Assembly (NCBI RefSeq): GCF_018991925.1
Contig: NW_024756914.1
Location: 9,275,167 to 9,339,166, forward strand
Reading direction: 5' to 3'
Origin: Homarus americanus
Taxonomy: Eukaryota; Arthropoda; Malacostraca; Decapoda; Nephropidae
DNA: 64,000 nucleotides
In this document: positions 45,640 to 56,700 of the stretch, in pieces
How the letters are laid out: each line of letters starts with the position of its first letter
How positions within the stretch are numbered: position 1 is the first letter of the stretch
Made by a program: the position numbers and the translations under genes
The notes under the pieces: generated by a model
What the model was told of the DNA's origin: nothing
The model's database searches: none
The model's input: only the letters and a program-made list of their open reading frames with translations

Positions 45640-46420
45640 CTTATTTTTTCACCCCCTTGGCTCGGTTGTGGGTCGATGACCTGTGCCCGGGTGGGTTATT
45701 ACACGTAAAAAATAATAATAATAATAATAATAAAAAAATAAAATAAAACTCAATGCTTATGTAGAAGGTGGCATCCTCCATGAAAGAGAGGACGTCCCCT
45801 CCCCAGCACCAAAGAGTGAAGGCAAGACCCATCTTCCCCCCCCCCCCTCCCCTCGCCATTTGGAGAGGTGCTTACTGTATAATATTATACACTTACGACG
45901 AACGAGACCGGGGCACTCCACCAGCAGGTGTGGAACAGTCAATGTTACCAGGCGCCCTCTCCATTAAAAACCATGAGTAACCTGTGTGTTGCCAATTTAC
46001 GGCAGGTCAAAGCAGTCTCCCAGCAGTGCGACAGTCCCTAATATCCCCAGCCACCCAGTGCAGGGTGGCTGTTGCAGAGCTTGTTTGTGCCAACACCATC
46101 CCACCTGCAATGCTAACTTGAGCGGATGGCAACTCTTAGTACTGGCTTCATATCGGAGGCAGGTAGAGGGGAATGATGTGCCACATGGTGAGAAGCAGCT
46201 GCTTTCACCACAGCATCAAGACACTCATTTCCCTGCTCCCCCACATGGGCTGAAACCCAGCAAAAACTGACTTTCTAGCCCCAACGTTGGATGAGAAACA
46301 GCCACTGTAAAATAACTTTAACTAAGGGCTGGGGCGATGAGACAATAGCTCAGGCTCTGTAGAGCAAGACGAGAATCGCTAAAATTGTAAAATCACTATG
46401 AGGTTGGTGTAAGGGGTTCA
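45640..46420 (-). mobile_element. LINE fragment with RNase H-like region
   Basis: Broken - strand frames read FSDSRLALQSL, a WVSAHVG-like region now full of stops, and finally TVPHLLVECPGLVRR. This order is typical of the RNase H and C-terminal zinc region of Jockey/I-type LINEs. A (TAA)-rich stretch near 45710-45745 could be the 3' tail. The family was not identified. Confidence 0.55.
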
Positions 46421-46439
46421 TATTCCAGTCCAATGAATG

Positions 46440-46545
46440 TTGGAACGGTGTTGTTCAGTGTTGGGTTTGTTAGTGTTGTTCAGTGTTGGGTTTGTTTATT
46501 ATTGTTCAGTGTTGGGTTTGTTATTGTTCAGTGTTGGGTTTGTTC
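46440..46545. repeat. Short tandem repeat, unit about 26-30 bp
   Basis: Four copies of GTTCAGTGTTGGGTTTGTTA-type units. Confidence 0.85.
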
Positions 46546-46704
46546 TCTGTATTTGAAGCAGGTGTTGCTCATGGGTAGTTAGAACCAAGTCATAATGCGA
46601 CGTGTAACCATATAGCTGGTCACTTGGTTCCCTCTTAACCCAGTTGGTCCACCTGCTGCCTGTAAGCATTCCATATTATCGTTTTTGGTTTATGGTTCCT
46701 ATGG

Positions 46705-46985
46705 CGTTACAGCTCCTCCCCGACTTACGGCGGGGTTAGGGACCCAAATCCAGGTCGTAAGTCAAAAATGGGTGTCTCTTTTTCTTCTCAGCACCACAAA
46801 ACTCACTTTTAAGCTTGCCAGCCATTTTAAAGTGAATTACAAACGAAAATTTTGTCAGTACTGTACACAGCGCAATCACTGACGTTGGTTCTTGAAAATA
46901 CGTAATTTGACAAAATTTTGGTACGACTGAGGCAGGTCGTAAGTGCGGGTAGTCGTAAGTCGGAGAGACTTACGACTTTCTCGAC
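46705..46985. mobile_element. Tigger-like MITE remnant
   Basis: The left end reads CTCCCCGACTTACGGCGGGG and the right part CGTAAGTCGGAGAGAC, which are near reverse complements. Internal CAGGTCGTAAGT motifs are also mirrored. No coding content. Confidence 0.6.
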
Positions 46986-49200
46986 TTATGTTGTATTTGT
47001 GTTTTAAGGATGCCGCCTTGTGTAATTTTTGTTAATTACTATGTACAGTATGTACAACTTAGTGAGTATAAATTGTGCAAATATAATAGCATGCTGACAG
47101 TTACTAATAAAATAATTAGACAATACAATCTATTCTAAATTGTTGCAGCTTTTTATCCATGGTCACGTTGGTGTGAACTGCTGCACCCATAGCCTTGTGT
47201 GTCAGCATGCCAGCTAAGACACTGTCAGCCCTAGCCTCTGTGCTGTTCCTCCTGGGTCCATTACCAAGACCTGTGCCAGTTAGGAGGATACTTGCTCTCT
47301 TGTGAAGTTGTTGAGAAGATGCCATTTTACCACCTGTGCTGTGTTGATGTACAAGACCCCAGCTTCAGACCCAGCGTCTTCACTCCCGACAGTTGTTCTG
47401 ACCGGCATTGCCATACCTCACATGTTTATGTTGCTCTGTACTGTCTTCATGCTGATTATCAGTGTAAGTACTTGTAAATAGACATCTTTTGTTATAAATA
47501 TTCATAATCTTGTTCAATATCCAGACAGTAATCGTTAAAAGAACCAGAGGGCATTAACATCTAAACCCTTGATAGTTGGGTAAAAATAATATTGAGGGAA
47601 AGTAAATTACCCGAAAGCTCTGCCGTAAAATTAGATACCATGATGGGGAGACTATCGTCCCAACAGAATCTGGAAAGACCAACCCATAACCCACCCCTGC
47701 ATCCAACTTAAGAGTTGTAGATGTAAGCAATGATAGTCCCTATGTGAGAGGAGGCATGCTTTAAGAAAGAGAATGAACCACACAGTAGTCACTGGTAGTA
47801 GCCCCCGTCTTATAGGCAGAGGTATTTATATAAATAAGTTAACTACGTTACTTATATACTCAATCACCCTCTGTAACTTTCCACTAGCTATGAGGTAGCA
47901 ATTTCAGAGCACGTGTTAAGGTGTGCCCACGGGAAGTCACGTCACTTAGTGTCGAGTTAAGCATTAAGTGACCAGCTCCCTGGCCACCTATTGCGGCAGT
48001 AGTTTGATAACCCTGACGAGAGGAAGACGTTATTGAGAGCCATCATGGATGGTTCCGTCTTCCCTCGAGGGAGGACGTCGGATATTTTTCCGTTCTCCCT
48101 CGATGGGTTCCTACTCACTCTCGAATCGACAGGATGTACTTAAAAGAGCTACTATAACATAGCCTCCATCCTCATTTAACACTCATAGCCCCAGTGATTA
48201 AGTTGCAGTGATACACTTTTTGAAAGTGTAAATAGAAACCTTTTAAATAAACACAGATAAGGAACATATTGGATTTCACTACTAATTCCAATAAACTTTA
48301 ATCTATATTTTAGTATGTCTAAAATATAAGGTAACATGCTTCACAAGTGATTGTTACAAGTGGTGACAACCCAGGAAGGTTGTTACACATGACAGTTTCA
48401 CAAGCAACTGTTATATTCAGGGTAACAGTCACCTCAACAGATACACAGTTGGTAGATATTATGTTCTTCCCATTACTGTGGCATACTGTTACAATGTTAC
48501 TAAGAAGTAATTCGTTTCAGGTTACTAAATGGTTCATATGTAAAAAATAAAAAAGTGGAGGTTATAAAAATACAAATGATATGACCATTTTATTTAATAA
48601 AAAAGGTTGCAATATCACATTTTTGTTTTTACATAAACACAAGAGTCCAGAAGATTTTCAAAATTTAAAGATGCAAGACACTATAAATTTCATACAAAAC
48701 TGTTCATAGCTTTCCTTCAATGGAATTAAAAAGTTATCAACTAATACCATAAATTATATATCCACACACCTCATAACAATTGTAACACAGTAATTTTAGC
48801 AAACTGTGGTTGAATAACAAGAGATAAATGCAAAATATATATTGTATTCCTCAATTTACCTGAGGTAGACAAGTACCTTCTGATCGAGCTAGGCTAAGCC
48901 AAGAGCATATTGTCTCAACACTAAATAAGTCATGGTGTTATAGTTACATGTAGAGTATGATGCTTAACTGGTAAAATATTTCTTAAGTTTCTTTTCTTAT
49001 CAATCTAACTCTGTCAAAACAGAACACCATACGTTGTGCTTACACCAGTAATCCATACAGGGTGATTGAAGAACCTATAGCCATCAAACCTCTTGTTACA
49101 AACAATAACCATCTTGCAAAATGTATAATAAGTGTTCTGAGCCACATTGTTGTCAGGTACTAGTACATGAGGGAGGGAAAACTCAACTAAAAAACTTAAA
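46986..49200. other. Intergenic sequence between the two convergent genes
   Basis: No known gene was recognised. A - strand frame at 47325-47116 (starting MASSQQLHKRASILLTGTGL) looks less repetitive than its surroundings but matches no family I can name. No repeats of note were seen at 47.5-49.2 kb. Confidence 0.4.
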
Positions 49201-49206
49201 TTTATT
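49201..49206 (-). terminator. Candidate polyadenylation signal of DIS3L2
   Basis: AATAAA on the - strand lies about 290 nt beyond the DIS3L2 stop codon. Another lies near 48590, so the true 3' end is uncertain. Confidence 0.3.
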
Positions 49207-49495
49207 AAAGTGTCACTTTCTAGAGTTTAAAATATCCCTGCTGATCATTTTATAAGTAAGCTAAAAAGAAAAAGACAAATGGTAAAACCCTACATTGATT
49301 GATGTAAAAATTATCCAATATTGTAAATAAAAAATTGGGCTCCAAGCAACACTAAGAGCCTCTCCTCAAATGACCAATTTCAGGATAATATGGACGCCAC
49401 GGGTGTATAAAAACCCAGACTGACGGACGGACAACAAAAATCATCGCCGTTCAGACGGAACGCTCGATAAAAAATAAACCCCAACGGTTTAATAA

Positions 49496-50770
49496 TTAAG
49501 AAGGTCGTAAAAGAACGGCCTGAAACTTGAGGGCGTCATTTTCCAAGGGTTGGAGAGAGACCCTCACGAGACTGAAGAGGTTTATCTCTTGCCTTATTTG
49601 AATTTTGTCATTTGTAGCTTTCCAAGTTAGAGTCAAGGCTCCCACTCCACTTTCCTTTGTGTGCTGCAGGGAGTCAAGAGGAAGCTTATCAGTGTACACT
49701 CTCTTTATGATCCCCAACTCTAGCACGAGTACATCAAAAGCACGATCCAACACCATAGTGACCATTCCCTCTTCTACCAAGTCCTTGACTTGCCTAATAA
49801 ACAGAGATAAGTAAAGTTCACTGCTTAATTCTTGTAAGATCTTTGACGACTGTTTTTTGTCATTACAGTGTTCGGATATCCTGTGAATGGTCCCCGAGTC
49901 TCTCGCCGGTGGGCTGTACCTGGCCGGGTCCACGGCTACAGCAAGGACGCGGTGAACCATCAAGTCCGCATACCGACGAATTGGAGAGGTAAAGTGAGTG
50001 TAGAGAGGCACATTGAGTGCATAATGCTTGAAAAGAGGCTCCTCTGATAAATATCCTGAACAAAAGTATCGTGCAAATTGCATGGGTTTACTGCACATTG
50101 ATGTAATAACTTGAAGTCTCCCAATGGAGTATTTATCATTACCAACATATTGTGCAATTGACTTGTTAAGTGCACCAGCACTAGATATATCTAGACATAC
50201 ATTTACTGCTCTAAGGTTATTAGCAGCCCATTCCATGGGGTTCTCCAATGGAGGAGGATGACGCCTCAAAACAGCAAGTTTTGGGCAACTGTTAAAAATT
50301 TTGTGAGCGACAGCCATATTTGCAAGCAACATAAACTCTTCTATGAGTCTATTGCTGTCCTTCATCTCATTTACATAAAAACCATTTGGCGCTTTGGTTT
50401 CGTCGTCAAGATTAAAGGCAATTTTGACCTGATCAAGTCGTAAAGCACCATCCTGAAACCTTTTTTTCCTAAGCTTTACTGCAATTGACTGAAGATTATT
50501 GACTACCTTGCTTATATCACGACAAGTATAAGGTCCAGTAATTTTTGGAATCTCTTCACTGGACCATTCTTTATCTGGATTTTCAATCATACCCTGTGCA
50601 TGTTCATAAGCCAACTTTAGACACGATCGTATAACGGTACGGCCAAACCATTCGCCGACCACTTCACCGTTTGGACGAAGTTCCCATATAACTGAAAATG
50701 CCAGACGATCTTCTCCTGGATTCAACGAGCATAGATGTTCACAGAGGACCCTTGGTAACATGGGAATCAC
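49496..50770 (-). CDS. DIS3L2: DIS3L2 terminal exon (RNB core and S1-like end)
   Basis: The acceptor, - strand TTTTCAG, lies at 50771-50777. The exon starts GTG ATT CCC ([20 protein letters not shown]) and runs 424 codons to a TAA stop at 49496-49498. It contains [40 protein letters not shown] and the terminal [11 protein letters not shown]. It is uninterrupted. Confidence 0.96.
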   Translation of the reverse strand: MIPMLPRVLCEHLCSLNPGEDRLAFSVIWELRPNGEVVGEWFGRTVIRSCLKLAYEHAQGMIENPDKEWSSEEIPKITGPYTCRDISKVVNNLQSIAVKLRKKRFQDGALRLDQVKIAFNLDDETKAPNGFYVNEMKDSNRLIEEFMLLANMAVAHKIFNSCPKLAVLRRHPPPLENPMEWAANNLRAVNVCLDISSAGALNKSIAQYVGNDKYSIGRLQVITSMCSKPMQFARYFCSGYLSEEPLFKHYALNVPLYTHFTSPIRRYADLMVHRVLAVAVDPARYSPPARDSGTIHRISEHCNDKKQSSKILQELSSELYLSLFIRQVKDLVEEGMVTMVLDRAFDVLVLELGIIKRVYTDKLPLDSLQHTKESGVGALTLTWKATNDKIQIRQEINLFSLVRVSLQPLENDALKFQAVLLRPS

Positions 50771-53700
50771 CTGAAAAGGTATAAATGTTACATTAATAAT
50801 AACAATCTTTTATATACAAGAGAGAAATGATGCATCCCAATACAACAATCCCCCTCTCGGGTCCTACTGAATGTACGTACGTCTACAATTTTTTATGAAA
50901 CACTTGTACTATATCAAAGTGTGATCTAATCTGAAACAGACACTTGACACTCTGTGTTGGATGGTTACTGTAAGAACAATAATACCCACCAGTCTTGCCT
51001 GGCACAGGTATAAACCTATGTGTGTTGGTCTGGGAGTCCAAAGCACCAGCTTTGTAAGGAACAAGCAGAGCACTGTTCCAATACATACACCAGGTATCTA
51101 ATATACTACAGTGGTCCCTCGGTTAACGAGCACAATTCACAATTCGTTCCAGAAGGTTGCTAGTTAACCGAAAAATCGTTAACCGAAACCATTGTTTCAA
51201 TGGGTTTTTGGGTAATTGGTTCCAGCTCACCGAAAATTGCATAAAGTCAACAAAAAAGATAGTAAAGTACTCTTACTTTGAGGCGTGTATGTAGAAGGCT
51301 CCTGGATGATGATGCTGATGTGAATTTGAAGTGGGAGGTGGAGGAGGAGAAGGGAGAAGAGAAGGAAGTGGAGGTAGAGGAGGAGCATTTTACTGCTTCT
51401 TTGAAGGTGAGTCACCTTCCATGAAAATGTCAGGAACCTCTGGACTGACAGATTCTACAGCAGGTAAATCCTCTCTCCTTCTCGAAGTGGAAGGCTGAGG
51501 GCTAGCATCTTTCTCCCGCTGCCTTTTAGTGAAGAAACTGTCAATTTTTGGTTGTGGGGCATCTCTCCTCATCATTAACTGATGTTTGAAGGAGACCACT
51601 GTGTCCTCAACATTACACAAAGCAAGTTCTGCTTTTTCCACATCAGGGTGCCTTGAAGCCAGTTTCCTGACCTTTTCCCAGTAGTGAACAATATCTTTTA
51701 AATCTGAAGAAGACATATGGTCATCACTTTCCCTTTCCTCCTCACCACTGTCAGTTTCTAACATCTCATCCAGTTGCTTCAAGTCTTCAGGAGTAAGTTC
51801 CTGCTCATGAGACATCACAAGCTCTTCCACAAAATCCTCCTCCACTTCAAGGCCCATTGACTGACCAATGGACACAATCTCCTTGTCCAACTCTGCTTCT
51901 TCCTCAAATCCCTCAAAATCATGGACTACTGATGGCCACAGTGCTTTCCATGCAGAATTGAGGGATCTAGTGAAGACTTCTTGCCATGAGGACACAATCA
52001 ATTTTACAGCCTCCAGGATATTAAATTGTGTCTTCCAGAACTGTGCCAGTGTTAGTTCAGGATCAGTGGAAGTTACCTGATGACACCTGAACATTTTCTT
52101 CATGTACAGCTTCTTAAAGTTGCTGATCACATTCTGGTCCATTGGCTATATGATTGATGTAGTGTTTGGAGGCAAAAACAACACTTTGACAAAGTCAAAT
52201 TGAGACTCCAAAGTGCTGGCAAGTTGAGGGTCATGACCAGGGGCATTATCCATAAGGAGAAGAGCCTTTAAAGGAAGTTTATTGGTGGTTAGGTAGCTCT
52301 TCACAGAAGGGCAAAACACCTCAACAGCCCATTCATTAAAGAGCTGTCTTGTCACCCATGCCTTACGGTTGGACTTCCAATAAACTCCAAGCCGTCCTCT
52401 TACCACTTTTTGTTGCTTGAACACCCTGGGGATCTCAAGAGTGGTAGACAAGCATAGGCTTCAGTCGGAAATCCCCTGAAACATTGGCACCAAGCAATAG
52501 GGTGCGACGGTCCTTCATGGGTTTGTGCCCTGGTAAAGAGGCTTCATCTCTGGTGATGAATGTCCTTTTGGGCATTTTCTTCCAGAACAGCCCAGTTTCG
52601 TCCACATTGAACACTTGCTGTGGAAGACAATTTTCTTCATCCACCAGTTCTTTAAAGTCCACTACAAATTTTGCTGTTCCTTCCTTATCAGCACTGGCAG
52701 CTTCACCATGCCTAATAACACTAAAAATGTCACTTCTTTTCTTAAATTTTTCGAACCAGCCTTTGCTGGCCCTAAACTCTTCAAACTCTGTGCCTGAAGA
52801 ACCAGGTTGATCTGCCTTTAGATGTTCGTAAATCTCCCTGGCTCTTTCACAAATAAATTCGGTCGAAACTGAATCACCTTTCAATTGTTTTTCCCTAATC
52901 CAAATGAGAAGTAACCTCTCTGGTACATTTGTCTCTCACTTTCACTTCCTTGAATTTGTCTTTCTGTGAAAGAATTGTCGACACAGTTGATGTCGACATG
53001 CCATAGTCTTCACTAAGCACATTTGTTCTAATGCCTTCTTCATGTTTCTTAATAACTTCCTGTTTCACCTGTATTGAAATCGCTTTTCTGGATTTCTTTG
53101 GACCCATGCTGGATTCAAAAACAATTTCAACACTAAAATTTTAAGTTTAATTGTTGTAAATAAAGAATATTTTCTTTAAATCAACACTGCACTGCGCTAT
53201 ATATATCATCAATATGTAAAATACATTTTAAAATGACCAATAATTTCAGTGTAAAAATGGAAAAAATAGTTTATGCTGAAGAGAGTCTGAAGCAAGATGT
53301 TACCTCCACTGAAAAGAGAGACTGACGCCTGTTTGGTGTGTTGAGTGGCTGTTTGGTGCGCTAAAAACTAGTTTCCCTGTACTTCAATTATGTTAAATAA
53401 CTGTTAAAAACACTAAAAATTTTAATATAAGACTTTTAAAATTATTGAATAGTACAAACTTCTTGATATTTACTAAAATAGTAAGGAATTTAAGCCCTAG
53501 AACCGATTACTGTATTGGTTGACTAATACTACAGCTAATGAGCAAGCGAAAACATGTTGAGGGGCGCTCATAAAGAATTCGTTAATCGAGGGATTGCTCG
53601 TTAACCGAAGTGAAGAACCTTATGGAAGGTAATTTGTTAACCGAAATTTTGTTAACCGAGGGATCACTGTATAGGAATAGCCATCCGTCTGTGTGTCTGT

Positions 53701-56700
53701 TCTGGGCAGCCAAAATGACAACCGTTTTTCATCAAACTTGGTGGAAAAATCGCAAAAAATTCATAGAGTGGAACAAACCTGGTACCATGTCGACGGTTTC
53801 TTTAGGAAGGCATTAATTAACCATTTTATTTACGACGGAAAACGATGCAAGTCTACGGACTTGGTGCACCCCCACAAGTCTACAGACTTGGCGCACCCTC
53901 ATTCGCTGTACGCGAGCCAAGCACAAGCGTTCCAACTTTCACCGGGCACGAAGAGCCCACGTTCACTTGTTAATTACTATACAGTCAACCCTCACCCAAT
54001 GCTGATTTGTCCAACACAATTTTGACTATATACATTTAAATATGACCAAATAATTTGCCCAAAATGGATTATTTGAATATAAGCGAGTTAACAATGCACC
54101 ACCTCCACACTGCCTCAGCCACGCACCAGTTGGAGATGCCCGCCAGTCTTGCTTACAACTAGTACCGCCAACATTGTACTAAAGAGGCTTGGGAACTTTG
54201 TGCCCTTACAGTATAACCCGCAAACGCAGAAAAGTGATGACATTAACCGAGAAAATAAAGATTTTAGATCAGCTACGTGATGAAGTGAGTGTAGCACCAC
54301 TTGACCCAACCATCAACATCCTCTGCCTATCTGGAGCCTGAAGACGAAGATCCTGATGACCCATCGGCTTAAGAACTAAAAATCATTCCAGTTTCATCAT
54401 CATCAAAGTCTTCATTACTCACCGTCATCGGAAGGCTTCACAAAATCTACTATATTGCCATCATAGTTATGCTACAAACATCTAACCATTGATCGGAGAA
54501 TACAGCAATATGATTCTATTATGATTATTATTAATTTTTATAGTTCTACTGTACAGTGGTCCCTCGGTTAACGAAATACCTTCAATAAGAATCTTCATTT
54601 CGGTTAACGAACAAAAATTCGGTTAACGAAATTCTTACGAAAACATGTCAACATGTTCGCTTGCTCACCAGCTGGAAGAGTAGTCCACCAATACAGTAAT
54701 CGGTTCTAGGGCATTACATTCGTTCCCATTTGAGTAAATACCAAGAAGGTTGTGCTATTAAATATTTTTCCAAGTTTTATATACAAATTATTAATCATTT
54801 TAACACTTATTTAACATAATGGCAGTACAGGGAACTAGTTTTTGGTGCGCCCATCAGCCACTTCACTCACCCACCAAGGAATCTGTTTGTGTGTCTGTTC
54901 AGTGGAGGTAACATCTTGCTTGTGGCTCTCTTGAACATAAACTGTTTTTACAGAACAATTATTGGTCATTCTGAAACTTATTTAACATATTGATAATATA
55001 TAGTCCAGTGCAGTGTTGATTTAAAGAAAATAATCTTTATTTACAGCAATTAAACTTAAAATTTTAGTGGTGAAATTGTTATTGAATCCAGCATGGGTCC
55101 AAAGAAATCTAGAAAGGCAATTTCAATCCAGGTGAAACAGAAAATCATTAAGAAACATGAAGAAGGCATTAGAAAAAATGTGCTTAGTAAAGAATATGGC
55201 ATGTCGGTATCAACTGTGTCGACAATTCTTTCGCAGAAAGACAAGTTTAAGGAAGTGAAAGTGAGAGACAAATCTACCAGTGTGTTTAAAGGTAGATCCT
55301 TAATTTCAGAAACAGAGAGGTTACTTCTCATTTGGATAAAGGAAAAACAAACGAAAGAAGATTCAATTTCGACTGAATTTATTTGTAAAAGAGCCAGGGA
55401 AATTTACGAACATTTGAAGAAAGAGCAACCTAGTTCTTGTGGCACAGAGTTTGAAGAGTTTAGGGCCAACAAGAGCTGGTTCGAAAAATTTAAGAAAAGA
55501 AGTGACATTTTTAGTGTTATTAGGCATGGTGAAGCTGCCAGTGCAGATAAAGAAGGAGCAGAATTTTTTTTAGTGGAGTTTAAGGAACTGGTGGATGAAG
55601 AAAATGATCTTCCACAGCAAGTGTTCAATGTGGACGAAATTGGGCTGTTTTGGAAGAAAATGCCCAAAAGGACATCATCACCAGAGATGAAGCTTCTTTA
55701 CCAGGGCATAAACCCATGAAGGACCATCTCACTCTATTGCCTGGTGATAATGTTTCAGGGGATTGCCGACTGAAGCCTATGCTTGTCTACCACTCTAAAA
55801 ATCCCAGGGTGTTCAAGCAACAAAAGATGGTAAGAGGACAACTTGGAGTTTATTGGAAGTCCAACTGTAAAACATGGGTAACAAGACAGCTCTTTAATGA
55901 ATGGGCTGTTGAGGTGTTTTGCCCTTCTGTGAAGAGCTACCTAACCATCAATAAACTCCCTGAGCTTGTCAGTGTTGTTTTTGCCCCCCAAACACTATAT
56001 CAATTATGCAGCCAATGGACCAGAATGTGATCAACAACTTTAAGAAGCTGTACATGAAGAAAATGTTCAGAAGGCATCATCAGGCAACTTCCACTGATCC
56101 TGATCTATCACTGGCACAGTTCTGGAACATCCTGGAGGCTGAAAAATTAATTGTGTCCCTGAATTCTACATGGAAAGCACTGTGGCCATCAGCAGTCCAT
56201 GATTTTGAGGGATTTGATGAAGAAACAGAGTTGGACCAGGAGATTGTGTCCATTGGTCAATCATTGGGCCTCGAAGTGGAGGATGATGATGTGGAAGAGC
56301 TTGTGATGTCTCATGAGCAGGAACTTACTCCTGAAGACTTGAAGCAACTGGATGAGATGTTAGAAACTGACAGTGGTGAGGAGGAAAAGGAAAGTGATGA
56401 CCATATGTCTTCTTCAGATTTAAAAGATGTTCACCACTGGGAGATGTTCAGGAAACTGCTTCAAGGCACCCTGATTTGGAAACAACAGAACCTATTTTAT
56501 GCAATGTTGAGGACACAGTGGTCTCCTCCTTCAAAAAGCAGTTAATGATGATGAGAAGAAATGCTCCACAACCAAAAATTGACAGTTTCTTCACTAAAAG
56601 GCAGCGGGAGAAAGATGCTACCCCTCAGCCTTCCACTTCAAAAAGGAAAGAGGATTTTCCTGCTGGAGAATCTGTCAGTCCAGAGGTTCCTGAAATTTTT

